Part shown: positions 15,891-23,378 of the stretch, piece by piece
Numbering within the stretch: position 1 is the first letter of the stretch
Layout of the letters: each line of letters begins with the position of its first letter
NCBI GenBank assembly: GCA_963204995.1
Contig: CAUJKL010000496.1
Location: 1 to 36,125, forward strand
DNA: 36,125 nucleotides
DNA from: Planctomycetota bacterium
GTDB lineage: Bacteria > Planctomycetota > Planctomycetia > Pirellulales > Pirellulaceae
Direction of reading: 5' to 3'
Notes under the pieces: generated by a model
The model's database searches: none
What the model was told of the DNA's origin: nothing
The model's input: only the letters and a program-made list of their open reading frames with translations
Program-made: the position numbers and the translations under genes

Positions 15891-17487
15891 CCTGGAAACG
15901 ATCAAGCTGTTGTGGCCGGAGTTGATCTTGGTGCTGTTGGCATCCTGGATCTACATCGGTGGCACCGTTCAGCAGAGCCGCCTGTGGTGGACGCTGTTCT
16001 CAATGGCTGGCTACCTGGTCGCCGGCTATGCCGTTCTGTCGGGAGAGGCTCGTCTGTGGTATGGCCCCGACGCTGGCGATGCTTATGTTGGCAGTGGCCC
16101 CCTCGCCGTGGACTATCTCGGTCACGTCGTGCGGCTTTTCGCCGTTGGCATCGGCTTTTTATTCGCGCTCGTGACCTCTTCGTCCGCCCGCCGCGAACTC
16201 GCCAGCGAATTGCTCGCGACTTGGATGTTGTTAGTGGCTGGGTTGATGTTGGTCGCGCGGGCCAATGACATCGTATTCCTGTTCGTCAGCCTGGAACTCG
16301 TTTCGATCCCGACGTACGTGCTGCTGTACATCGGGCGACGCGATCGAGCGACTTCCGAAGCGGCCGTCAAATACTTTTTCCTAAGCATTTTGTCGTCGGG
16401 CATGTTGTTGTATGGTTTGACAATGCTCTACGGCATCGCGGGAACAACGACGATCTCGGGAGCTGGCGATAGTATTCGAGCCGCGATGCTCGGCGGCGGT
16501 TCGCTAGTCGGCCTGGCTCCTGTCGCATTGATTCTGATGCTGGCTGGTTTGGGCTTTAAGATCACTGCCGTTCCGTTTCACTTCTACGCTCCGGATGTGT
16601 ATCAGGGAGCTACGAACGCGAATGCTGGTTTACTGGCAGTTGTCCCCAAGATTGCCGGCATCATCGCACTGATTCGAGTCGTCGTCGTCGCGATGCCAAC
16701 GGTGTCGGAATACGCCTGGCAGCTGACCATCGTACTGGCACTGCTCACGATGACGCTGGGGAATGTTTGTGCCTTGTGGCAGCAGAACATTCGCCGCATG
16801 ATGGCCTACTCGTCGATTGCTCACGCCGGATACATGTTGATTGGAATTTCGGTAGCTCTGGCCGCGAGTGGCTCGTATGGCGGCGTATCCGCGACGTTGT
16901 TCTACTTGATCGTGTATGTCTTCGCTACTTTGGGAACATTCGCCGCCCTGGTGTCGCTCAGCAGCGAGCAACACGAGCTCAGCAGCTTGGAAGAACTAGC
17001 GGGCTTGGGGAAGTCGAAGCCATTCGCGGCGGCCGCGATCGCGGTCTGTATGTTCTCGTTGGCGGGAATTCCGCCGCTGGCTGGGTTTTGGGGCAAGCTA
17101 ACGCTGTTCTCAAGTTCGATTCGGCTGGCCCTCGATCCGCAGCACAGCTCATTAACCTTCTGGTTCATACTTCTCGCCATTGGCGGTGCCGTGAATGCAG
17201 CGATTGCTGCTGCGTATTATTTGCGAGTCGTCGCGACGATGTATTTCCAGGCGTCAAAGATCGAGATCAAGGCCAGCGGACGCAACACGGCTTCGTTGGC
17301 GATGGGATTTGCCGCACTCGTCGTGATTGCCATCGGAGCATTGCCGCGATCGATCATTTCCGAGACAGAACGAGCGGAATCGGTGTCGGCTCAACCTCGC
17401 CTGGCGATTCAGTCAACGGTCAGTGCCGATGAGATTGTTGTTAGCGACACGTTGGCAGGCGGTCGGATGCTCGCTCCGCGAAACTGA
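15880..17487 (+). CDS. nuoN: NADH-quinone oxidoreductase subunit N
   Basis: This is the third antiporter-like proton-pumping subunit and the last gene of the operon. It has 535 residues from a GTG at 15880, with AAGGAG ten bases upstream. The start overlaps the end of nuoM by 11 bases, and the ribosome binding site lies just outside the palindromic repeat in nuoM. Motifs include LVSIPTYVLLYIGRRDR with the conserved Glu just before it, and GFKITAVPFHFYAPDVYQGA with the channel Lys. IRRMMAYSSIAHAGYMLIG lies in the second half. The C-terminal 40 residues after the last helix are polar. The length is slightly above the usual 480-500. Confidence 0.97.
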   Translation: MYVDLETIKLLWPELILVLLASWIYIGGTVQQSRLWWTLFSMAGYLVAGYAVLSGEARLWYGPDAGDAYVGSGPLAVDYLGHVVRLFAVGIGFLFALVTSSSARRELASELLATWMLLVAGLMLVARANDIVFLFVSLELVSIPTYVLLYIGRRDRATSEAAVKYFFLSILSSGMLLYGLTMLYGIAGTTTISGAGDSIRAAMLGGGSLVGLAPVALILMLAGLGFKITAVPFHFYAPDVYQGATNANAGLLAVVPKIAGIIALIRVVVVAMPTVSEYAWQLTIVLALLTMTLGNVCALWQQNIRRMMAYSSIAHAGYMLIGISVALAASGSYGGVSATLFYLIVYVFATLGTFAALVSLSSEQHELSSLEELAGLGKSKPFAAAAIAVCMFSLAGIPPLAGFWGKLTLFSSSIRLALDPQHSSLTFWFILLAIGGAVNAAIAAAYYLRVVATMYFQASKIEIKASGRNTASLAMGFAALVVIAIGALPRSIISETERAESVSAQPRLAIQSTVSADEIVVSDTLAGGRMLAPRN

Positions 17488-17490
17488 ATC

Positions 17491-17530
17491 TGTCGCCGCC
17501 CCAGGCTGCCCCGCTCCTAAGACGGCGACA
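17491..17530 (+). terminator. Possible weak terminator hairpin after nuoN
   Basis: TGTCGCCG at 17491-17498 pairs exactly with CGGCGACA at 17523-17530 across a 24-base loop, starting 4 bases after the nuoN stop. Only a short T-rich stretch follows (TTGTTC), so intrinsic termination is uncertain. Confidence 0.3.
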
Positions 17531-17606
17531 TTGTTCAGATGTCAACTGTAAAAAACATAGGTTGAGTTCTCGGCAAGAGACTTGGATTTGTCTCACATAG
17601 AACACG

Positions 17607-17633
17607 TTCGCAAGGATTTTATGCGTCTATAAT
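17607..17633 (+). promoter_or_regulatory. Predicted promoter of the PAS/EBP-like regulator
   Basis: A perfect TATAAT lies at 17628-17633, with TTCGCA (4/6) at 17607-17612 and a short 15-base spacer. It is 49 bases upstream of the regulator ATG. The strong -10 is the main support. Confidence 0.5.
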
Positions 17634-17659
17634 GACCGTTCTTGTCGATTGGAACGGTC
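17634..17659 (+). promoter_or_regulatory. 8-bp dyad just after the -10 box (operator or 5' UTR hairpin)
   Basis: GACCGTTC at 17634-17641 and GAACGGTC at 17652-17659 form a perfect inverted repeat with a 10-base centre. It begins at the base after TATAAT and so covers the expected transcription start. As DNA it could be a repressor site, and as RNA a start-proximal hairpin. Confidence 0.5.
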
Positions 17660-17682
17660 TTACTGATTGCTGGGATAGCTGA

Positions 17683-19050
17683 ATGGCCCGAGAACGAGCG
17701 ATCGCGAATCAACTTGCGAAGCTTATCGGTGCATCGAACCTCCCGATCTACGCCGTCGATGATCGACGCCGCATTGTGTTTTGCAACACGGCCTGTGCCG
17801 ATTGGCTGGGGGTGACCGTTGAAGAGCTCATCGGTCAGCGGTGTGACTACGATTCGGCGGACAGCGGCGACCGACTCGCGGATCTTGCCGCGAAACTTTG
17901 CCCCCCGCCCGAAGCCTTTCTCGGCCAACTACCTGCAGGCCGCATGCAGATTGTAGGTGGGAGCGATAACACTCCGCCGCGCTCGGCCGAATGCATCAGT
18001 CTGCCAGGCGCAGGTGGCGAGCATGTCGGAGTCCTCGTCGTTCTGCAGGAAGTAAAGGATTCGCCAACCGCCGATAATCGGCTTGTGGGCGCGGAGTCCG
18101 CCGAGCAACTGCATCTGCGACTTCAACAGCTCGCCTGCGAGCAACGAATGCCGTATCGCCTGGAGCGGTTGGTGGGCGAGAGCCTTGCGATACAGCTGGT
18201 CCGTGAGCGGGTGCGAATTGCGATCGAGTTGCCCACGAATGTTCAAATCGTCGGACCGGTCGGCAGCGGACGAGAGCGCATTGGACGCACGATCCACGGC
18301 GGCAAGCGGCCCAATCAGGCCGGTCCTTTGATGCCGCTGGCGTGCCCTCTACTCGATGGCGAACTCTTGCAAGCGACCGTGGTGGCTTTCTTACATCGAG
18401 CGACTGCCGCGGATCTAACTCATCCGGCAACCTTACTACTGTTGAATGCCGATCAGTTGAATGCCGAGGCACAGGCTGAGTTGTTGGCCTTCTTTCGCGT
18501 GCCGACCTTTGCGTTGCGGACGATCGCCACGACGCGCCGTCCGCTTGTTGAGTTGGCTGAGGAAGGCGAGTTTCTCCGCGAACTGGCCTATCGTTTGAGC
18601 ACCATGACAATCGAACTGCCGTCTCTGAAGGAGCGCCGCGAGGATTTGCCGCTGCTCTGTCAGCGATTCTTGGAGGATTTCAACGCACGTGGCGAGAAGC
18701 AGCTCAGCGGTTTTACTCCTGCCGCGTTGGATCACCTCTGTTCGCTGCCTTGGAGTGGCGACGTTGGCGAACTCGCGGAAGTCGTACGCGAGACCTGTGA
18801 GAATGCCGACGGGCCGGTGGTCACTGAAGCTGATTTGGCGCGGCGAGTAAAGCTGGTCACGTCCGCGATGAAGCACCCCACCCAGACAAACGAAACGATC
18901 AAGCTCGACAAATTTCTCCTCGATGTTGAAAAGGAATTGCTTCAGCGCGCCTTGCGTTCCGCAAAAGGGAACAAGGCCGAGGCAGCTCGTCTGCTGGGGA
19001 TCAGCCGCGCACGCGTGATTCGTCGTGCTTCTCAATTAGGTTTGGAATGA
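17683..19050 (+). CDS. PAS plus degenerate sigma54-activator-like regulator with Fis-type HTH
   Basis: The protein has 455 residues. Residues 8-125 look like a PAS sensor domain (IYAVDDRRRIVFCN, then WLGVTVEELIG). Residues about 163-390 align by pattern with the AAA+ domain of sigma54 enhancer-binding proteins. LVGES opens it, GPVGSGRE stands where Walker A should be, LLLLNAD where Walker B should be, LKERREDLPLL is the conserved segment after sensor I, and GDVGELAEVV is the C-terminal helix motif. The Walker A Lys is Arg, the Walker B Asp-Glu pair is lost, and no GAFTGA loop is present. ATP-driven activation of sigma54 is therefore unlikely. Residues 408-455 form a Fis-type helix-turn-helix (GNKAEAARLLGISRARVIRR). 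The target genes are unknown. The location directly after nuoN suggests respiration but does not prove it. Confidence 0.8.
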   Translation: MARERAIANQLAKLIGASNLPIYAVDDRRRIVFCNTACADWLGVTVEELIGQRCDYDSADSGDRLADLAAKLCPPPEAFLGQLPAGRMQIVGGSDNTPPRSAECISLPGAGGEHVGVLVVLQEVKDSPTADNRLVGAESAEQLHLRLQQLACEQRMPYRLERLVGESLAIQLVRERVRIAIELPTNVQIVGPVGSGRERIGRTIHGGKRPNQAGPLMPLACPLLDGELLQATVVAFLHRATAADLTHPATLLLLNADQLNAEAQAELLAFFRVPTFALRTIATTRRPLVELAEEGEFLRELAYRLSTMTIELPSLKERREDLPLLCQRFLEDFNARGEKQLSGFTPAALDHLCSLPWSGDVGELAEVVRETCENADGPVVTEADLARRVKLVTSAMKHPTQTNETIKLDKFLLDVEKELLQRALRSAKGNKAEAARLLGISRARVIRRASQLGLE

Positions 19051-19072
19051 GGTATGTGTAGTGGTTTCCTGG

Positions 19073-19156
19073 TAGGCCGGAACAAGGCTCTGCGCAGTTC
19101 CGGCAGTGTCGTGACGTGTGGCTAATGCCGGAACTGCGCAGACTTGTTCCGGCCTA
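19073..19156. repeat. REP-like palindrome, non-coding copy
   Basis: The left arm at 19073-19104 and right arm at 19127-19156 are near-perfect inverted repeats of about 30 bases, differing by one short indel and a substitution. The outer ends are TAGGCCGGAAC and GTTCCGGCCTA, and the inner ends TTCCGGC and GCCGGAA. It fills part of the 212-base gap between the regulator and the next gene. It shares arm sequences with the copy inside nuoM. Confidence 0.88.
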
Positions 19157-19262
19157 TGTTTGGCTGCGTTGCGTATGCTTCATCGCATGCAGCAGTCCGC
19201 TTGCCAGTCGATGTACTGCCACCTAGGATGGCCCTTTTGGCCCTTACGAAGCTTCGCAGGTT

Positions 19263-19706
19263 ATGACGATCGCTCGAATAATTCTCAGTGAAAGCTCGGG
19301 CCGCTGGGCGTTTGCACTGCGGTCGGTGCTCGTGAATTCGGGAGTTGCCGTGACAGAGATCGCGGGGCTTGAGAATGCGTTCGGGCGATTTCGTGACGAC
19401 TCACAAGCATTGTTGGCGTTCGAAGCGACCGAGGCTTGTGCCGAGGCGGGGCTTCAACATATCTATGCCAGCCGCCTGCGAGACCCCGGCAGCGGAGTCA
19501 TTGTTCTGCTGGACGCTTCGACGATTTCGTCAGAGTCGGTTTGGCACGAGGCGGGAGCGATCGCGGTGGCCGCATCGCCCAGGCATCTGACTCCGATTGC
19601 ACGTTTGATTCACCGCTATTTTGTTACCCGAGACATTCCGCCGCTCACGTTTCGCGAAGCCGTGTGGCAACGAATTCCGTGGAATGCGTCGGAACCGCAA
19701 CCCTAA
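19263..19706 (+). CDS. Unrecognised 147-residue protein, possibly receiver-like
   Basis: I do not recognise this protein. It has 147 residues and no signal peptide or membrane segment. Hydrophobic strands alternate with helices (ARIILSESS, then VIVLLDAS, then AIAVAASPRHLTPIARLIHRY), a rhythm like the second half of a response-regulator receiver domain, but no clear phospho-acceptor Asp set can be assigned. It lies between a regulator and mrp in the same orientation, with its stop 24 bases before the mrp start, so the three may be co-transcribed. The start ATG at 19263 has GCAGG upstream. A regulatory, non-enzymatic role is only a guess. Confidence 0.65.
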   Translation: MTIARIILSESSGRWAFALRSVLVNSGVAVTEIAGLENAFGRFRDDSQALLAFEATEACAEAGLQHIYASRLRDPGSGVIVLLDASTISSESVWHEAGAIAVAASPRHLTPIARLIHRYFVTRDIPPLTFREAVWQRIPWNASEPQP

Positions 19707-19729
19707 AACTTTGAGTGGGAGAGAGAATT

Positions 19730-20809
19730 ATGGCCAATGGCCAGCTTGATACTGCCGCAGTCGAGGCCGCTCTGGCGGACTTCCCAGATCCAGAAACAGG
19801 TCGCAAGGCTCTCCAGCAAGAGCAGATTCGCGACATCCAGCTTTCCGGAACGAAGCTTTCGCTAACACTCGCCTTGACCACGTGGTCGGCACCTGTCTGG
19901 AAAGACGTCGAGGCGGCTCTGAAGGACTGTTTGCAGAGTCGGTTGCCGCAGCTAACCGCAGTTGACGTGAAGCGAGTTGTTCACACACGTTCGGCGAACC
20001 CATTGGGCGAGATCGGCCTCCGCGCAAAGAGCGTGATCGCGGTCGGTTCGGGGAAGGGGGGCGTCGGTAAGAGCACGATGGCCGCGAGCATCGCCGTTGG
20101 TTTGAAACGGGCCGGTGCGAAAGTAGGTTTGATGGACGCGGATGTCTATGGACCGAGCATTCCACATCTCTTCGGCGTTTCGGAAAGGCCGCAAATTGTC
20201 GATGAAAAGATTCAGCCGGTCGAAGCGGACGGGATGCCGTTGATGTCGATGGGCTTTATGGTGCCGCCGGGAGAAGCTGTTGTGTGGCGCGGGCCGATGC
20301 TGCACGGAGCGATCACGCAGTTTCTTCGCGATACCCGTTGGGGCGAATTGGATTATTTAGTGATCGATATGCCGCCAGGGACCGGTGACATTGCACTCAC
20401 GTTGTCTCAGCTGCTGCCGCTGACCGGAGCCGTTGTCGTCTGCACGCCGCTGGAAGTGGCTCTGCTGGATGCGGTCAAGGCGATTGCGATGTTCCGCAAA
20501 GTGAACATCAACGTGCTAGGCATGGTCGAGAACATGAGTGGCTTTCTTTGTCCCGATTGCGGCAAACGCTACGACATCTTTGGCAGCGGCGGCGCGCGAA
20601 AGAAAGCCATTGAACTCGATGTGCCGTTCTTAGGCGAAGTGCCGATCAACATGGCGATTCGCGAACTGGGTGACGCAGGAAAAACGTCGACCAGTTTCGA
20701 CGACCCCGCGCTTGCTCCGGTATTCGATGCGATCTGCCATCAGCTGGTTAGCAACCTCGCGAACTCGGCGGCAGCAGCCCCGCCGATGCCTCAATTGCCA
20801 GTCCTGTAA
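19730..20809 (+). CDS. mrp: Mrp/NBP35-family Fe-S cluster carrier ATPase
   Basis: The protein has 359 residues from the ATG at 19730, which has GGGAGAGAGA upstream. A GTG at 19715 is in frame but would place that site inside the gene. Residues 1-85 match the MIP18-like N-terminal domain. GSGKGGVGKST at 106-116 is the deviant Walker A, and VIDMPPGTGD at 211-220 is the second nucleotide motif. C274-P-D-C277 is the CxxC that bridges a 4Fe-4S cluster at the dimer interface. The family carries Fe-S clusters to apoproteins in the cytosol. Its relative Ind1/NUBPL serves complex I in mitochondria, so a role in loading the nuo clusters is plausible here by position (inference). Confidence 0.95.
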   Translation: MANGQLDTAAVEAALADFPDPETGRKALQQEQIRDIQLSGTKLSLTLALTTWSAPVWKDVEAALKDCLQSRLPQLTAVDVKRVVHTRSANPLGEIGLRAKSVIAVGSGKGGVGKSTMAASIAVGLKRAGAKVGLMDADVYGPSIPHLFGVSERPQIVDEKIQPVEADGMPLMSMGFMVPPGEAVVWRGPMLHGAITQFLRDTRWGELDYLVIDMPPGTGDIALTLSQLLPLTGAVVVCTPLEVALLDAVKAIAMFRKVNINVLGMVENMSGFLCPDCGKRYDIFGSGGARKKAIELDVPFLGEVPINMAIRELGDAGKTSTSFDDPALAPVFDAICHQLVSNLANSAAAAPPMPQLPVL

Positions 20810-20867
20810 TGCGACGTAGGTTGTTGTGCCGCTTTGGCTTACGGAATTTTCTGCCGGACGTCCTGGG

Positions 20868-21068
20868 CTGGCAAAATAACCTCTCCGCGCCAGCTGCGCG
20901 CGGGGCTCCGCCAGTTGTGCGCGGGTCTCCGACCCCGCGCGCTGCGTCTGACCGCAGGTCTCCTCGGCTCTTGTGCCGGTTCGCGGTTCGGGAGACCTGC
21001 GCCGAACGCTCGACCTGCGCCGAGCGCTGGACTGCGGGTGTCGACCTGGCGAAATTACCTCACCGCGC
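20868..21068. repeat. Structured GC-rich spacer bounded by 23-bp direct repeats
   Basis: A 23-base sequence beginning CTGGC and ending CCGCGC occurs at 20868-20890 and again at 21046-21068 with 20 of 23 identities. Between them lie GCGCGCGGGG (20896-20905) opposite CCCCGCGCGC (20933-20942), and GCAGGTCTCC (20954-20963) opposite GGAGACCTGC (20991-21000). I see no convincing gene in 20810-21151. The direct repeats suggest a duplicated or inserted element. Confidence 0.65.
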
Positions 21069-21074
21069 AAAACT

Positions 21075-21100
21075 AGAGCCGCCGAAAACGGCGGCTCTTT
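21075..21100. terminator. Strong hairpin, likely bidirectional terminator
   Basis: AGAGCCGCCG (21075-21084), loop AAAA, CGGCGGCTCT (21089-21098), then TT and CTCG on the + strand. On the minus strand the stem is followed by AGTTTTGCG. The perfect 10-bp stem and tetraloop between mrp (+) and the lysine-rich gene (-) suit termination from both sides, though both T-runs are short. Confidence 0.65.
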
Positions 21101-21119
21101 CTCGTTGTAATCAAAAGAC

Positions 21120-21137
21120 GTCGTCTCTAGAGACGAC
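21120..21137. repeat. 18-bp perfect palindrome
   Basis: GTCGTCTCTAGAGACGAC reads the same on both strands. It lies 14 bases past the stop of the small lysine-rich gene and 22 bases short of the 21075-21098 hairpin. A protein-binding site or part of the 3' end structure are both possible. Confidence 0.6.
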
Positions 21138-21151
21138 TGCGAAGACAGAAG

Positions 21152-21265
21152 TTACTTCTTCTTCTTCTTGGCTGCGGCCTTCTTGGCTGGAGCCTTCTTG
21201 GCTGCCTTCTTTGGTGCGGCTGCTTTCTTTGGTGCAGCTTTCTTTGCAGCTTTCTTCTTGGCCAC
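21152..21265 (-). CDS. 37-residue Lys/Ala/Pro-rich protein (histone H1-like tail)
   Basis: A GTG at 21265 with a perfect GGAGG seven bases upstream opens a frame of 37 codons ending in TAA at 21152. The protein contains only Lys, Ala and Pro after the start Met, in repeats such as AKK, AAPKK and KKAPAKK, and it ends in five lysines. This composition matches the C-terminal tails of bacterial histone H1-like and HU-extension proteins, which bind DNA by charge. No HU or other folded domain is present, so it is a free tail. A terminator hairpin follows. The role in nucleoid compaction is inferred from composition alone. Low-complexity DNA is a weaker alternative explanation given the clean SD, stop and terminator. 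Confidence 0.8.
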   Translation of the reverse strand: MAKKKAAKKAAPKKAAAPKKAAKKAPAKKAAAKKKKK

Positions 21266-21663
21266 TGTACGTCCTCCGTAAAAAAGGGATTGGGGCGAGT
21301 TCCATCTCGCAGGCTTCCAAGTTGCCTTCAAGCCGACGAGTCATCCCCAACGACAAAACGAAAACCACTTTTCAAACATTCAATGTTTGCTCCATCCGAT
21401 GAAGTCAAACGATCAAAAAGATTAGTGGTTACCAAACGCATAACGGTAGTTGTACGAATCATCGGAATTTATGCAACACGTTTTCGATGAATTTCCGAAA
21501 ATAGTTTTCCGATTTGTAACGCACTCGTCAAGATCAAATTGCATCGCGCATGTTGTACGTCGTCGCCGTTGCGTTGTTGCGTATCGCGCGAGACACATCG
21601 AAGTTGTAATCATGCGCGGTGCGATTGTTCGCGCTGATGCAACGCGTCATCGTTGTTGTTCTC
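21266..21663. other. 398-base spacer upstream of the lysine-rich gene
   Basis: The spacer is AT-richer near 21330-21540. It contains a small dyad where AAACATT and AATGTTT flank one base near 21374-21390. Minus-strand TTGACT and TTGACG hexamers occur, but neither has a convincing -10 at correct spacing, so I do not call a promoter, though one for the lysine-rich gene must lie here. Open frames across 21450-21870 are judged to be shadows. Confidence 0.5.
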
Positions 21664-22458
21664 TCAATAAAGAGAAACAAAAGAACCATCGGGCAAACGT
21701 CGCGCAGGTTGTGCTTGATGTTGTTCGACGCCAAATATCTTTCGCGTTTGCGGTCGAATGCGTCGCAGGCTGGCCCAACGAATTAACGAGTGACGCGCTC
21801 GCGCTGGGTCTTGATCGGGGTTCCAAGAACCAAGGATCTGTTGCCAGGCGTCTGGCTGATGAGATCGCTTGATATGGATCGGGTCGATGCCGTACCAATG
21901 ACGAACGGGTTCCACGATGGTTGCTCCGTACTGCTCAGCCACCGCAATCACTTTGTCATTCAGTTCTCTAGCGGTTGTCAACGCATTGCTCATCGTTAGA
22001 CGCGACTTGGGGAACAAAAGCGTTCGCATCGTCAGGAAACGAAACTCGCCAAGGTCTGCGAGGCTCGTGAGTGGTAATTGCGTGACCGTGATCTGCTGCG
22101 CGACAGGCTGAAGCTGACTCAGGCAACGCTCCACCCATCTCGCGATCTGTGCGGCAGAAGCTCCGTAGAGAATATCGTTGCCAATGTCGGTTAACAGGGC
22201 TGCGGTCGGTGCCGGAGGGCGAGCCGCCAAGGCGTCCCACAGCCCCGATTGCAGAATCCCTGGCAGCGTTCGGCCGAGGATGCGGCTCGATTGGCCGTAC
22301 GAACGGCCGTGCCCTGTGGCGACGACGATATCAAGTGGGCTGCCCCATACATTGCGTGCGGAATCAAAGACGATCGATAAACTACGGGCGATATTGCTGG
22401 CCCCGAGCAAGACGACTCGACGGCTCGGCAACTCGCCATCTGATGGTTCCGTTGTCAT
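21664..22458 (-). CDS. SGNH/GDSL-hydrolase-like protein
   Basis: The product has 264 residues from the ATG at 22458, one base after the stop of the M50 gene (TGAAATG), so translation is probably coupled. The motif order fits an SGNH fold: LLGASNIAR with candidate nucleophile S21, DIGNDILYG with G93-N94-D95 as the oxyanion block, and IDPIHIKRS with D192 and H195 as the catalytic pair. There is no signal peptide, so a cytoplasmic esterase or acyl-transfer role is possible, but the substrate is unknown. The spacing after the nucleophile differs from classical GDSL lipases. A GTG at 22482 would extend it by eight residues into the M50 gene and is less likely. Confidence 0.72.
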   Translation of the reverse strand: MTTEPSDGELPSRRVVLLGASNIARSLSIVFDSARNVWGSPLDIVVATGHGRSYGQSSRILGRTLPGILQSGLWDALAARPPAPTAALLTDIGNDILYGASAAQIARWVERCLSQLQPVAQQITVTQLPLTSLADLGEFRFLTMRTLLFPKSRLTMSNALTTARELNDKVIAVAEQYGATIVEPVRHWYGIDPIHIKRSHQPDAWQQILGSWNPDQDPARARHSLIRWASLRRIRPQTRKIFGVEQHQAQPARRLPDGSFVSLY

Positions 22459-22459
22459 T

Positions 22460-23347
22460 TCACCACGGGCCGTGTCCACCACGACCGGAATAGGCCTGCA
22501 GGATTTGGTAGCTCGAAAAAGCCAGCATCCCGAACATCATGGCTGCCATGGTCTGTTGATTAGTTAGGCAGTAAACCGCGACGGCACCGCCGGTGAGTAC
22601 CGAGAGGATCAATGAGTTCTTGATGCCATCGCGAGCGGCGAATAGCGTGAACAGCTCCCGCGAAATCTGGCCTCCGTCGAGCGGGTAGACGGGAAGTAAG
22701 TTCATCAAGGCCCAAAACACATTGACGAAGAGTAGTGCGTCCACGGCGGCGAGCAGCGGGGCGGAACTGATGTAGCGTCCATCGCGCAGTCCGAGGGATT
22801 CGTCGATCACGTTGATGCCTGTCCAAACGGCGTAGCCCTGACTTTTGAACAAGACAATGAGGATCGTGGCGAGGAGAAGCTCGATGCCAGGGCCGGCAGC
22901 CGAGATGACAATCTGTTCGTGCGGCGTGCGATGTCGGGAAAAACCCGAGAACGAACTGGACGAGTCCTCGATGGCGAGACCGCCGAAATGGTACAGAATG
23001 ATGCGAGCATTCCTCCCGTAGTGCCGAATCGCGAACGCATGGCCTAACTCGTGGAGCAGGATCGAGAAGAACATCACCGCGATCCAAATCAAGAGCAGTG
23101 GACCTTGGCCGGGATTCGTGTCTTGGAAATCGGGGCTGCGATGAAAGATTTCATCCCACATCGTTGCCCAGTTCCAGCCGAGGATCGCGCCTGCCAGCCA
23201 AAAGAACGGACTAATTCGAACATCAAATCCAAAGATTCGGAACTGAAAGTCGTAGGGTGTTTGCTGCGGTTCGGCTAACAACACGAGTCGCGCTCCAGGC
23301 GTGTGAGTTCTTTTGCATCGAAGCCAGGGGACTTCGTCAGGCTGCAT
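22460..23347 (-). CDS. M50-family membrane zinc metalloprotease (site-2 protease type)
   Basis: The product has 295 residues from the ATG at 23347, with about six hydrophobic segments. HELGH at 99-103 supplies two zinc ligands and the catalytic Glu inside a membrane helix. LLPVYPLDGGQ with D224 supplies the third ligand, the standard M50 arrangement. VISAAGPGIELLLA is the conserved helix between them. Family members cleave membrane-embedded substrates, often in stress or envelope signalling. The frame is open to 23422, which would overlap lpxB by 44 bases, but the ATG at 23347 begins 32 bases past the lpxB stop. The ribosome binding site is poor. No PDZ or CBS domain is present, so this is a minimal form. 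Confidence 0.88.
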   Translation of the reverse strand: MQPDEVPWLRCKRTHTPGARLVLLAEPQQTPYDFQFRIFGFDVRISPFFWLAGAILGWNWATMWDEIFHRSPDFQDTNPGQGPLLLIWIAVMFFSILLHELGHAFAIRHYGRNARIILYHFGGLAIEDSSSSFSGFSRHRTPHEQIVISAAGPGIELLLATILIVLFKSQGYAVWTGINVIDESLGLRDGRYISSAPLLAAVDALLFVNVFWALMNLLPVYPLDGGQISRELFTLFAARDGIKNSLILSVLTGGAVAVYCLTNQQTMAAMMFGMLAFSSYQILQAYSGRGGHGPW

Positions 23348-23378
23348 CGTAGCAAATCGAAACCGTTTCGCCTTCGCC

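Noticed and set aside
21111-21368. 85-codon minus-strand frame with a Glu/Ser/Lys-rich end
   Set aside because: It is the shifted frame of the 37-residue Lys/Ala/Pro gene. Only the latter has a correctly placed SD.
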